From positions 1 to 39,842 of the forward strand of contig JABFYH010000227.1 in the NCBI GenBank assembly GCA_013361335.1: a DNA stretch of 39,842 nt, read 5' to 3'. How positions within the stretch are numbered: position 1 is the stretch's first letter; every line of letters begins with the position of its first letter. Source of the stretch: Gemmatimonadaceae bacterium (GTDB taxonomy: Bacteria; Gemmatimonadota; Gemmatimonadetes; Gemmatimonadales; Gemmatimonadaceae). Position numbers and translations under genes: made by a program. Below the pieces are notes generated by a model, which saw only the letters and a list, made by a program, of their open reading frames with translations, did not search any database and had not been told where the DNA came from. Of the stretch, positions 14,247 through 22,317 are shown in pieces.

Positions 14247-16177
14247 GCGTCGGCGCGGGCTGGAGCCTTTCTCGCTCGCGTCTTCTTGGCGGCGGGCGTC
14301 TTTCGCGCCGCGCCCTTCTTGGCCGCGGCCTTGGCGGGTGCCGGTGCCTCGCCGCCCTTGCGTGCAGCCGGCTTGCGACCGCGTCCCCGTGGTGCAGCGG
14401 CGCCATTCGATTCCGGCGCTTCGGCCGAGGCGGTCCCGGTCGCCGCAGGGGCCACGAGCGTCGGCGCCGATGCGGCGGCGATCGTCGGGGCCGCGGCCGG
14501 CGTGGACGGCGCCGGCGTGGACGCTGCCGGAACCGCCTGGTGCGAGGCCGCAGGTGTCGCGCTCGACGACGGACCCACGACGCCGATGCTGAGCAGGTTG
14601 CTCAGCAGATCGGCCGGCGGTGCACCTGGGCGGCCGCCGCGAGTGCGTCCCCCACTCACACCGCGTGGGCCCATGCCACGCGGCGCCGCGGGAGCGCTCG
14701 GTGCGGCCGGCGCGTTGTTCGCCGCGGTCTTCGCCAGCTGCGCAGATACCGACTCCGCTTCGGCGGCCCGCGCGATCTCGAAGTCGTCGCCGCGGCGGCG
14801 CAGATCGATCACGTCGCCGTCGTGGGCGTCCTTGAGGATGCGTGGGAAGTTGCGGTCGCTGAGGCTCTCGCTGTCGCGGCCGAGGAGCTCACGCGCCTTG
14901 GCGCGCACCTCGCCGGCGCGCACCGCTTCGTCGCCGGTGGTGAGCGCGGCGACGGCGCGGCGCACGAGATCGTACGCCTCGTCGCGCGTCAGGCGCTCGC
15001 CGCTCGCGCCGATTTGATCGGCGACCGGGCCGGCCTCCGCCGGCGCGGGACGCGGCGCGCGGTCGGGACGTCCGCCGCGGTCGCGGCCATGACGCGGGGT
15101 GGTCTCGGCGGAGGCCGCGGGCTGCGGTGTGGACGCCGCGACATCCGGCTCGACGACGAACTCCACGTCGATCGGCACCTCGGCGCCTTCGGTGCGCGGA
15201 CGATCGTCGCGGTCTCGGCCGCGGCCCCGACGTCCACGGCGGCCGCGTCCCCCCTCGCGCTTGCCGTCGCCGGCAGTGGCGGCCGACTCGGTGCGTGCCG
15301 CGTCGGCGCTCTCCGGCTCTGCCGCCCGGGTCTCGACGCGCGCGCCGGTGGGGAGCCCGATCTCGAGCTGCCCGTTCTCCAGCTTCGTCGCCGAGAGGAG
15401 GCCGCGCTGGGTGGCGTCCTGCACGAAGCGCGAGAACTTCGCCATGCCGAGATCCTTCTCGTCGAAGGTGTCGTCGATCTCGACCATGACCTGCTTGAGG
15501 CGATCGGAGCGCATGACGTCGCCGTTGCGCTTCATGCGGTTGACCGCCTCGGTGACGAGCTCCCACGGATCCCACTTCTTGACCGGCTCCTCGTCGGAGT
15601 TCTTCACCAGGCCGGCGAGGGCGTTGTAGCTGTAGTACTCGTCGCAGTTCATGACGAGCAGGTCGCTCGACGATTCCTTGATCCCGACGCCGATGACGTA
15701 CTTGCCGTACTCCTTGAGCTTCGTGACGAGGCTCGCGAAGTCGCTGTCGCCCGAGAGGAGGATGTAGGTGCCGATCTCGGGGCGCGTGAAGACGAGCTCC
15801 ATCGCGTCGACGGCGAGGCGGATGTCGGTGGCGTTCTTCTTCGACGATCCGTAGGCCGGCGCCATGATCATGTCGATCGACGACTCGGCGAGGGGGACGA
15901 TGTACTGCGGGTAGCGGCGCCAGTCGGCGTAGGCGCGCTGGACGGCGACCTTCCCCTTGATGATGTCCGAGCCGAGCAGGGTGCGGAGCTCCTTGCCGAG
16001 GTCGGAGCGGATGCCCATCGTGACGTTGTCGAAGTCGATGAGGAGCGCCGCGTTCGGAGCGTGCATCGGCGGATAGCCAGCGGCCGAGGCGTGAGGCGCG
16101 CTGAGCGCCTGGGGTCCGCGGTGGATGAGCGCGGCGCCGGAGCGCGACGGTCCATTCCGCGAAGAGCGTTGATTCAT
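14243..16177 (-). CDS. NYN-domain putative ribonuclease with LOTUS-like domains and basic tail
   Basis: The 644-residue protein has an NYN (PIN-like) domain at about 38-190 with acidic residues in LLIDFDNVTMGI and LSGDSDFASLV, as in LabA/MARF1-type nucleases. A helical OST-HTH/LOTUS-like segment follows (about 215-300). Next come an Arg/Gly-rich stretch (RRGRRGRGRDRDDRPR), a second LOTUS-like domain (about 420-510, LTRDEAYDLVRRAV to DVIDLRRRGDDFEIA), a low-complexity Ala/Pro/Ser linker and a Lys/Ala tail (AAAKKGAARKTPAAKKTR) like histone H1. LOTUS domains bind RNA and NYN domains cut it, so RNA processing is likely. The ATG at 16177 begins the conserved part. An earlier in-frame ATG lacks coding character. 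Coupled to the downstream glycosylase gene. Confidence 0.85.
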   Translation of the reverse strand: MNQRSSRNGPSRSGAALIHRGPQALSAPHASAAGYPPMHAPNAALLIDFDNVTMGIRSDLGKELRTLLGSDIIKGKVAVQRAYADWRRYPQYIVPLAESSIDMIMAPAYGSSKKNATDIRLAVDAMELVFTRPEIGTYILLSGDSDFASLVTKLKEYGKYVIGVGIKESSSDLLVMNCDEYYSYNALAGLVKNSDEEPVKKWDPWELVTEAVNRMKRNGDVMRSDRLKQVMVEIDDTFDEKDLGMAKFSRFVQDATQRGLLSATKLENGQLEIGLPTGARVETRAAEPESADAARTESAATAGDGKREGGRGRRGRRGRGRDRDDRPRTEGAEVPIDVEFVVEPDVAASTPQPAASAETTPRHGRDRGGRPDRAPRPAPAEAGPVADQIGASGERLTRDEAYDLVRRAVAALTTGDEAVRAGEVRAKARELLGRDSESLSDRNFPRILKDAHDGDVIDLRRRGDDFEIARAAEAESVSAQLAKTAANNAPAAPSAPAAPRGMGPRGVSGGRTRGGRPGAPPADLLSNLLSIGVVGPSSSATPAASHQAVPAASTPAPSTPAAAPTIAAASAPTLVAPAATGTASAEAPESNGAAAPRGRGRKPAARKGGEAPAPAKAAAKKGAARKTPAAKKTRARKAPARADA

Positions 16178-16507
16178 GCTGTCCCTTGCGTCGCGTGACG
16201 CAGGTATGTGAGCGGGTGTGTCTGCAGCGCAGGGCATCACCCGTGCACTCACCGGCGGCCGCCCGACCGAGGATCGGTCGGCAAGCGCGGCGCTCGCCGG
16301 CGAGGCGGTTCGCGGTGCGTACGTACACCGGCTCGCCCCACTGCGCGTTGCGCAGAAAATCCAGGGCGGCACCGATCACGCCGACACCGTCATTGACCGG
16401 TCACCCCTGGCGCCGCGGGCCGATTCGCTCGCGCCTCCCTGAGTGGCCGAGCCCTAATCTACAGGGACTCAACGAGATACGTAAGGGGCTCGTGAACCGT
16501 TCACGGT
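16178..16507. other. 330-base gap with a minus-strand promoter and a gene-like fragment
   Basis: The gap separates the NYN-LOTUS gene from yjbQ. It holds a minus-strand promoter match (16456-16484), the repeat at 16491-16512 and a stretch of coding-like minus-strand sequence (about 16280-16379) that reads GAALDFLRNAQWGEPVYVR with GC-ending codons. That frame has no obvious end before it loses coding character. No RNA gene was identified. If the promoter is real, the NYN gene has a leader of about 270 bases. Confidence 0.5.
16456..16484 (-). promoter_or_regulatory. Putative promoter of the NYN-LOTUS/glycosylase operon
   Basis: On the minus strand TTACGT (16484-16479) is followed after 17 bases by TAGATT (16461-16456). 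Transcription would begin near 16449. The long distance to the ATG at 16177 leaves room for a leader or a lost small gene. Confidence 0.4.
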
Positions 16508-16512
16508 TCACG
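16491..16512. repeat. GTGAACCG-type repeat at the yjbQ 3' end
   Basis: cgtgaacc (16491-16498) and its complement ggttcacg (16505-16512) flank six bases. The second arm contains the complement of the yjbQ stop codon (16508-16510). The arrangement matches those at the mutM, kbl and HIRAN-like gene ends. Confidence 0.8.
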
Positions 16513-16933
16513 GCAGTCCCATGGCCTTGAACACCACTCGCTTTGCCCGTTGCCCGTCCCATTCGCCGTAGAACACCCGCTGCCAGGGCCCGAAGTCGAG
16601 CGCGCCGTTCGTGACCGGGACGATCACCTCGTGGCCGATCGTGAGCGAGCGAAGATGCGCGGCCGCGTTGTCCTCGCCCGTTCCGCTGTTGTGCCGGTAG
16701 GTCGGCGGATCCCACGGTGCGATGCGCGTCTCGAGCCATTCCAGGATGTCGGCCCAGAGGCCCGGTTCGTGGTCGTTCACGAACACCGATGCCGAGATGT
16801 GCATCGCCGACACGAGCACCATCCCCTCGCTGATGCCGGCGGCGGCGCGGCAGGCCTCGACGTCGTCAGTGATGTCGATGATCTCCTGACGCTTCTTCGT
16901 GGTGAACGTTCGGTAGGTCGTGTGGGTACGCAT
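16508..16933 (-). CDS. yjbQ: YjbQ/UPF0047 family protein (secondary thiamine-phosphate synthase enzyme)
   Basis: The 141-residue protein has the complete UPF0047 fold signature: VLVSAMHISASVFVNDHEPGL, RHNSGTGEDNAAAHLRS, and GHEVIVPVTNGALDFGPWQRVFYGE in pieces through the C-terminal half. Length is typical (about 130-140). E. coli YjbQ has weak thiamine-phosphate synthase activity, but the physiological role is unsettled. Conserved His and Asn/Asp residues that bind a ligand or metal are retained. It is a single gene, divergent from the histidine kinase operon with a 95-base gap. Its stop codon lies within the dispersed repeat. Confidence 0.93.
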   Translation of the reverse strand: MRTHTTYRTFTTKKRQEIIDITDDVEACRAAAGISEGMVLVSAMHISASVFVNDHEPGLWADILEWLETRIAPWDPPTYRHNSGTGEDNAAAHLRSLTIGHEVIVPVTNGALDFGPWQRVFYGEWDGQRAKRVVFKAMGLP

Positions 16934-16983
16934 GGTGACGCCGTCGTCGCGGTGACAGGGTAGTCCCCTCCTGGGGCAGCCAG

Positions 16984-16989
16984 TATCTT
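16984..16989 (+). promoter_or_regulatory. Possible -10 box of the two-component/envelope operon
   Basis: TATCTT at 16984-16989 matches the recurring TAYYTT form seen before several genes here. Transcription would start near 16996, about 33 bases before the GTG at 17029. No matching -35 is seen at 16-18 bases. Confidence 0.3.
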
Positions 16990-17028
16990 ACCGCGCATCC
17001 CCTCCCAGCGCGCTCGCACGGAGACCCA

Positions 17029-18273
17029 GTGAAGCCGGTCGGTTTTCGCGCTCGTCTCTTCCTCATCCTGCTCGGCTTCGCGCTCATCCCGACGGTCGTG
17101 CTGGCGGCGGCGTGGGAGCTGACGGTGGTGCGCGCGCTTCCCCTGCTCGGCACGACGCCGGCGATGGAGCGGATCGCAGGGACGGGCGCGCGGGCAGCGG
17201 AAGCGGTGCGGACCGCGCCGTTGACGAGCGAGCAGCGCGCCCTGCTGGACGAGCACGAGCGCGCCCTCACGGAGGGGCTGCTGCGCGCCAGGCAGATGGA
17301 GTTCCTCATGACGCGCCGTGCCCCCGTGGCCGCGGGCCTGGTGGCGTTGGCCGCCGCACTGCTGATGGGCCTCGTCGCCTCGCGCGTCGCGGGACACCTC
17401 AGCCGGAACCTCAGTCGTCCGCTCAGTGAGCTGGTGGGATGGACGGCGACGATCAGCCGCGGCGAGCCCCTGCCCGACGGCCCGCCGCGCAAGGGCGCGC
17501 CGGAGTTCGTGATGCTCCGGAACCGCATGCGCGAGATGGCGACGGAGCTGCGGCTCGGTCGCGTGCGCGCACTCGAGGCCGAGCGCGCGACGGCCCTGCG
17601 CGAGTCCGCGCGCCAGGTGGCGCACGAGCTGAAGAACCCATTGACGCCGATCCGCTTCGCCATCGCGCGGCTGCGTCGCGAGGCGCCCCCCGCGCTCACC
17701 GAGACGGTCGAGGTGCTCGAGAGCGAATCGCGGCGGCTGGAGGAGATGGCGCGCAGCTTCGCGCAGTTCGGCCGGCTCCCCGAGGGACCGCGCGCGCCGG
17801 TGGATCTGGGCGAGCTGGCACGCGCGGCCACCCGCAGCGCCGTACCCGGCGACTCGCCGGTCACCGTCGCCGTGGACGACGACGTCCCGATGGTGCCGGG
17901 CCACGTCGACGCGCTGGGGCGCGCGCTCACCAACGTGCTGCTCAATGCCGTGGACGCGAGCCCACCTGGCGCCCCGGTGCGCGTGTCGGTGCGCCGCGCC
18001 GCGCTGGACGGCCGCGACATGGTGGAGGTCGCGGTGCGCGACGAGGGGTGCGGCATTCCCGCGTCGCGAATCTCGCGGATCTGGGAGCCGTACGTCACCC
18101 ACAAGGCTGGCGGCACGGGGCTCGGGCTCGCCATCGTGCGGCAGACCCTCATCGCCCACGACGGCGCCGTGGCCGCCGAGAGCGCGCCCGGCATGGGGAC
18201 CACGATCAAGCTCTTCCTGCCGGTGGTCGCGCCGGCAGCCACCCTGGAGATGGCGGCTCATGGCAATGGTTGA
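17029..18273 (+). CDS. Membrane sensor histidine kinase, NtrY-like
   Basis: The 414-residue kinase has a first membrane segment (about 9-29), a short periplasmic part (about 30-95), a second segment (about 98-118), a HAMP-like linker with NLSRPLSELV, a dimerisation domain with phospho-acceptor H199 in ARQVAHELKNPLTPI, and an ATPase domain with N box (NVLLNAVDAS), G1 (VRDEGCGIP) and G2 (GGTGLGLAIV). H-E-L-K-N-P-L-T-P-I is typical of the NtrY/NtrB type. The GTG start follows GGAG at six bases. It heads a five-gene operon with its likely partner, a sigma54 activator, at 18555. The small periplasmic domain has no recognised ligand fold. Confidence 0.92.
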   Translation: MKPVGFRARLFLILLGFALIPTVVLAAAWELTVVRALPLLGTTPAMERIAGTGARAAEAVRTAPLTSEQRALLDEHERALTEGLLRARQMEFLMTRRAPVAAGLVALAAALLMGLVASRVAGHLSRNLSRPLSELVGWTATISRGEPLPDGPPRKGAPEFVMLRNRMREMATELRLGRVRALEAERATALRESARQVAHELKNPLTPIRFAIARLRREAPPALTETVEVLESESRRLEEMARSFAQFGRLPEGPRAPVDLGELARAATRSAVPGDSPVTVAVDDDVPMVPGHVDALGRALTNVLLNAVDASPPGAPVRVSVRRAALDGRDMVEVAVRDEGCGIPASRISRIWEPYVTHKAGGTGLGLAIVRQTLIAHDGAVAAESAPGMGTTIKLFLPVVAPAATLEMAAHGNG

Positions 18274-18544
18274 CGGCGTGTGGATTCCGATTCTGGCCAT
18301 CGCCTGCGCGCCGGTGATCGCGATCGGGTATCCGATCGCGCGTGCGCTGGCGCGGCGTATCGAGGCGAAGCCAACGTCGTCCGTCCCGGGCGACGTGGCG
18401 GCGCGGCTCGAGCGCATGGAACAGGCGATCGACTCGATCGCGATCGAGGTCGAGCGCATCTCGGAGGGGCAGCGCTTCACGACGAAGCTGCTCGCCGACC
18501 GGGTGCCCGCGCCCGGATCGCTGTCGACGCCGGACCGCCGCTGA
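18260..18544 (+). CDS. Small membrane-anchored coiled-coil protein between kinase and regulator
   Basis: This 94-residue frame begins inside the end of the kinase gene (14-base overlap) and ends 10 bases before the regulator gene. Residues 5-27 form one hydrophobic segment (GVWIPILAIACAPVIAIGYP), followed by a basic stretch and a heptad-like helix (AARLERMEQAIDSIAIEVERI). GC3 bias supports coding. A second ATG two codons later is an alternative start. Function unknown. Its place in the operon suggests a membrane partner that modulates the kinase or regulator. Confidence 0.8.
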   Translation: MAMVDGVWIPILAIACAPVIAIGYPIARALARRIEAKPTSSVPGDVAARLERMEQAIDSIAIEVERISEGQRFTTKLLADRVPAPGSLSTPDRR

Positions 18545-18554
18545 CGCGCCCGCG

Positions 18555-19934
18555 ATGTCCAGCGTCCTGATCGTCGACGACGAGCCGAACATTCGCCGGA
18601 TGGTGGGTGCGCTGCTCGCCAGCGAAGGCTACGAGGTACGCGACGCCGCCGAGGGCGCGCTCGGCCTGCAGCGCATCGCGGAGAGCTGTCCCGACGTCGT
18701 GCTGCTCGACCTGATGATCCCCGGCGAGCTGGATGGCCTGGCGACGCTCGCGCGGCTGCGCGAGACGGTGCCCGACGTCCCCGTCATCATGATGAGCGGC
18801 AAGGCGGGGCTGAGCGACGCGGTGAAGGCGACCAAGCTGGGCGCCTTCAACTTTCTCGAGAAGCCGCTCTCGCCCGAGGGGGTGCTGCTCGCCCTCGCGT
18901 CGGCGCTCGAGCTGCGCCGCGTGCGACGCGAAGCGCGCGCGCTCCGCGAGGATCTCGGTCTGGCGGGTGAGATGATCGGCCGCAGCCCGGCCATGGAGCG
19001 CGTGCGCGAGATGATCGGGCGCGTCGCGCCCACTGACGCGCGGGTCATGATCACCGGCGAATCGGGCACTGGCAAGGAGCTCGTGGCGTCGGCGATCCAC
19101 TTCGGCAGCGCGCGGAAGGAGCGGCCCTTCGTCCGCGTGAACTGCGCCGCCATCCCGCGCGACCTCGTCGAGAGCGAGATGTTCGGTCACGAGAAGGGCG
19201 CATTCACCGGCGCAACCGACCGCCGGATCGGTCGGTTCGAGCTGGCGCACACCGGAACGCTCTTTCTCGACGAGGTGGGCGATCTCGGCGCCGAGGCGCA
19301 GGCCAAGCTGCTGCGCGCGATCGAGGCGAAGGAGATCGAGCGCGTCGGCGGCGGCAAGCCGATTCGCGTCGACGTGCGCATCGTGAGCGCGACCAACCGC
19401 GATCTCACCCGGGCGGTGTCCGACGGCAGCTTCCGCGAGGATCTGCTCTTTCGGCTGAACGTCATCCCGATCGAGGTGCCGCCGCTGCACGAGCGGCCGG
19501 ACGACATTCCCGCGCTCGTGGCGCACTTCTCCACTCTGCACCGCGCGCGCACCGGCCGCCAGCCGCCGCAGTGGACGACGGGCGCGCTGTCGCTGCTGGC
19601 GCAGTACCGCTGGCCGGGCAACGTGCGCGAGCTGGCGAACATCGTGGAACGGCTCGCCATCCTCCATGCCGGCGCCGACGTGGACGAGCGGGACGTGCGG
19701 TCCGTGCTCCCGCTGGACGGTGGCGTGCGCCGCGCGGACGCGCCCCTCCCGGACCCGTCGCTGCTCGAGGAGTCGCTCACCGATACCCTGGACGGCCACG
19801 AGCGCACCCTGATCGTTCGCGCCCTGTCGGCGGCCGGAGGCAACGTGGCTGAAGCGTCGCGCCGGCTCAGAACCGATCGCGCGAACCTCTACCGGCGCAT
19901 GCGACGGCTCGGCATCCCCGTCGGGGACGAATGA
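18555..19934 (+). CDS. Sigma54-dependent response regulator, NtrC/NtrX family
   Basis: The 459-residue regulator has a receiver domain (about 1-120, phospho-acceptor D52 in VVLLDLMIP), a sigma54-interaction AAA+ domain with Walker A GESGTGKE (about 168-175), the sigma54-contacting loop GAFTGA (about 215-220) and Walker B GTLFLDEVGD, and a Fis-type HTH at the end (GGNVAEASRRLRTDRANLYRRMRRLG). It should activate sigma54 promoters when phosphorylated by the kinase at 17029. The ATG at 18555 opens the receiver domain directly. Its stop overlaps the next gene's start (ATGA). The genes it controls are not shown by the sequence, though co-transcribed envelope genes are candidates. Confidence 0.94.
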   Translation: MSSVLIVDDEPNIRRMVGALLASEGYEVRDAAEGALGLQRIAESCPDVVLLDLMIPGELDGLATLARLRETVPDVPVIMMSGKAGLSDAVKATKLGAFNFLEKPLSPEGVLLALASALELRRVRREARALREDLGLAGEMIGRSPAMERVREMIGRVAPTDARVMITGESGTGKELVASAIHFGSARKERPFVRVNCAAIPRDLVESEMFGHEKGAFTGATDRRIGRFELAHTGTLFLDEVGDLGAEAQAKLLRAIEAKEIERVGGGKPIRVDVRIVSATNRDLTRAVSDGSFREDLLFRLNVIPIEVPPLHERPDDIPALVAHFSTLHRARTGRQPPQWTTGALSLLAQYRWPGNVRELANIVERLAILHAGADVDERDVRSVLPLDGGVRRADAPLPDPSLLEESLTDTLDGHERTLIVRALSAAGGNVAEASRRLRTDRANLYRRMRRLGIPVGDE

Positions 19935-21667
19935 GACGCGCAACGTCGATCCGGGCGCGGATAGGAGCCGCGGCGCTCGTGCTCGCGGCGCTGCCCGCGT
20001 CTCCGCTCCCGCTGGGCGCGCAGGTCAGGGACACCCTGCCCACGATCATGCGGCTGCCGGCGGACGTCGCACGCGAGGTCGCCGGGTTGTTCAATGCGAC
20101 GACCACGCTGCGTGCCACCGACCAGACGGAGATCCCCGCCGGCCGCGACGTGCAGGGCGACGTCGCGGTGCTGAACGGTCCGGTGATCATCGCCGGCCAT
20201 GTGGCGGGACGGGTGCTCGCGATCAACGCCGACGTGCTGCTGCGGCGCGGTGCGCGTATCGATGGCGACCTCCTCGTGGTGGGCGGTGAGGTCGAGGGCG
20301 CCGAGTTCGCGACGATCGGCGGAGAGATCCGCGTGTACCATCCACCGCTTCGCTACACCATGGAAGGCGACCTGCTCGTGCCGCAGCTCGGCGCACCGGA
20401 GGTGGCCGACCAGTGGTGGCGCCGGTTCGAGCGGCTGGGGCGCGACAACGCCAACCGGCTGGAGATCGCGACGGCCGGCGTGTACAACCGCGTCGAGGGG
20501 CTGCCGGTGCGCATCGGACCGGTGCTCTATCGCGATCAGGGATGGGGGCACATCCGCTTCTCGGCCAACGCCATCGTGCGGACGGCGAGCAGCTTCTCGT
20601 CGTCGACCCCGGACGTCGGCCACACCGTGCTCGGCGAGGTGCGCATCGGCCGGCAGTTCGGCGCGACCGTCGGCGGGCGCCTGTACGATCAGGTCGAGGG
20701 CGTCGAGACCTGGCAGCTGAGCAACGCGGAAGTGGGGCTGGCGACCTTTCTCTTTCACCGCGACTACCGCGACTACTATGGCCGACATGGCGGTCAGCTC
20801 TTCGCCGCGCTGCGGGCGACGGAGAACGCCGACCTGACGCTGTCGTACGGTGACGAGCGCTGGAGCTCGCGCGAGACGCGAGATCCGCTCGCGCTGTTCG
20901 ACAACGGGCTGGCGTGGCGGCCGAACCCGGCGATGGACGCCGCACGCTTTCACGTCGCGAACCTGACGCTCCGCATCGACACGCGGAACGACACCTTCAA
21001 CCCGTGGGCGGGCTGGTACCTGCTGGCCGATTACGAGCGCGGCACGGGGGCGATCGATCTGGCCGGGGTGACGTCGCCGGGCGTCCGGCCGCTCGCCGGG
21101 GGAATGACGCGCTACCAGCGCGCCTTCTTCGACGTTCGGCGCTACAACCGCATCAGCCCCAGCTCGGCGCTCAACCTCCGGATGGTGCTGGGCGGATGGG
21201 TGAGCGGCGACCCGCTTCCCCTCGAGCGCCGGCTGTCGATCGACGGACCCGGCACGGTGCCGGGCTTCGACTTCCGCTCCGGCGGCGCCGACGACGTCGG
21301 AACCTGCACGACGGCGGTCGCCCCCGCCGGGCGGCCGGCCCAGTGCGAGCGCGTCGGGCTCGCGCAGCTCGAGTACCGGAGCGATCTCCGCATCTCCCTC
21401 TCCGACGTGCGGCAGGGCGAGCGGCGCACGCGCTTCCGCGCCGACGGCGCGTGGATCTTCTTCGCCGACGCGGGACGCGGGTGGCTGGTCAACGCACCGG
21501 GCACGCCCCTCAACTACGGCCGCCGCGACTTCCCGCCACTGTCGACGTATCGCACCGACCTCGGCGCCGGCCTCGACTTCGACGTGCTCGGCATCTACGC
21601 GGCGAAGGCGCTCTCGGTCCCGCGAGAGCCGCTGAACGTGTTTCTCCGCGTGCGCCACCGCTTCTAG
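19931..21667 (+). CDS. Outer-membrane protein: bactofilin-like solenoid fused to a BamA/TamA-type barrel
   Basis: The 578-residue protein has a signal peptide (about 1-31, ending LPLGAQ), then a stretch at about 65-130 of short repeats of strands (DVQGDVAVLNGPVIIAGHV, VLAINADVLLRRGARIDG) like a polymer-forming bactofilin-type solenoid. From about residue 170 to the end it has strands of a large outer-membrane barrel, including surface-antigen-like blocks (RIDTRNDTFNPWAGWYLLADY, LSIDGPGTVPGFDFRSGG) and a terminal aromatic (RVRHRF). The barrel part resembles the Omp85 superfamily without POTRA domains. It overlaps the sigma54 regulator stop by four bases and is followed one base later by the DUF4390-like gene. 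It may insert or pass molecules across the outer membrane. Confidence 0.82.
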   Translation: MRRATSIRARIGAAALVLAALPASPLPLGAQVRDTLPTIMRLPADVAREVAGLFNATTTLRATDQTEIPAGRDVQGDVAVLNGPVIIAGHVAGRVLAINADVLLRRGARIDGDLLVVGGEVEGAEFATIGGEIRVYHPPLRYTMEGDLLVPQLGAPEVADQWWRRFERLGRDNANRLEIATAGVYNRVEGLPVRIGPVLYRDQGWGHIRFSANAIVRTASSFSSSTPDVGHTVLGEVRIGRQFGATVGGRLYDQVEGVETWQLSNAEVGLATFLFHRDYRDYYGRHGGQLFAALRATENADLTLSYGDERWSSRETRDPLALFDNGLAWRPNPAMDAARFHVANLTLRIDTRNDTFNPWAGWYLLADYERGTGAIDLAGVTSPGVRPLAGGMTRYQRAFFDVRRYNRISPSSALNLRMVLGGWVSGDPLPLERRLSIDGPGTVPGFDFRSGGADDVGTCTTAVAPAGRPAQCERVGLAQLEYRSDLRISLSDVRQGERRTRFRADGAWIFFADAGRGWLVNAPGTPLNYGRRDFPPLSTYRTDLGAGLDFDVLGIYAAKALSVPREPLNVFLRVRHRF

Positions 21668-21668
21668 C

Positions 21669-22301
21669 GTGCGTCGTCCCGTCGCTGCCGTCCTGCTGGC
21701 CATGGCGCTGCTCGGTGCCCGCGGCGCCCCCCTCCGGGCGCAGCGGCGCGTGGCGTTGGAGGTCGCGCCGCCGATCACCATGGCGGGCACGCCGACGGTG
21801 ACGACGACGAACCTGTTCGGCGACGCCGACATGCGCGACCTGGTGCGCAGCGGATTCCCCGCATCGCTGCGGTTCCGGCTCGAGCTGTGGCGGGTGGGCG
21901 GTCTCTTCAACGACCTCGAAGGTCAGCGCGAGTGGGAGCTGATCGTCCAGTACGATCCCTCCGCGCAGCGCTACCGGGTCGTGCAGCGACAGGGTAGCCG
22001 CCTCGACGACCTGGGAAGCTTCGCTACGCTGTCGACGGCGCAGGCCGTGCTCGAGCGGCCGACGCGCATCCTGCTCGCGCCGGAGCGCGAAGGGTCGCGG
22101 TACTACTACAACTTCACGCTGACGATTGAAGCGCTCTCGGTGAGCGACATGGACCAGCTCGAGCGCTGGCTGCGCGGCGTGCGCGGCGGCACCGCGGCGT
22201 CCGCCTTCGGCAGCGGCATGCGGACGCTCATGCTCCGCATGCTCGGCGGGGAGAAGCGCGTCTACGATCGCCGCAGCGTGACCTTCACGGCAGAACGCTG
22301 A
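21669..22301 (+). CDS. DUF4390-like secreted protein
   Basis: The 210-residue protein has an N-terminal signal peptide (MRRPVAAVLLAMALLG, ending PLRAQ). The mature part shows SLRFRLELWRVGGLFND, WELIVQYDPSAQRYRV and YYYNFTLTIEALSVSDMDQLERWLRG, which resembles DUF4390 proteins. In beta-proteobacteria such proteins lie beside NtrY/NtrX-like pairs, and here the gene is in the same operon as such a pair. The family assignment is from memory of pattern and neighbourhood. Start is GTG, one base after the previous stop. A strong hairpin follows. Confidence 0.75.
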   Translation: MRRPVAAVLLAMALLGARGAPLRAQRRVALEVAPPITMAGTPTVTTTNLFGDADMRDLVRSGFPASLRFRLELWRVGGLFNDLEGQREWELIVQYDPSAQRYRVVQRQGSRLDDLGSFATLSTAQAVLERPTRILLAPEREGSRYYYNFTLTIEALSVSDMDQLERWLRGVRGGTAASAFGSGMRTLMLRMLGGEKRVYDRRSVTFTAER

Positions 22302-22317
22302 GGGCGACCCGCAAAGA

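Noticed and set aside
16178-16372. Longer N-terminus for the NYN-LOTUS protein from the ATG at 16372
   Set aside because: The 65 extra residues are Ser/Arg/Ala/Cys-rich without family similarity, and a different frame there looks more coding-like.
16440-16513. tRNA-like sequence (gagtggccgag, later ggttcacgg)
   Set aside because: Arms do not pair as a cloverleaf, no anticodon stem is found, and the second part belongs to the GTGAACCG repeat.
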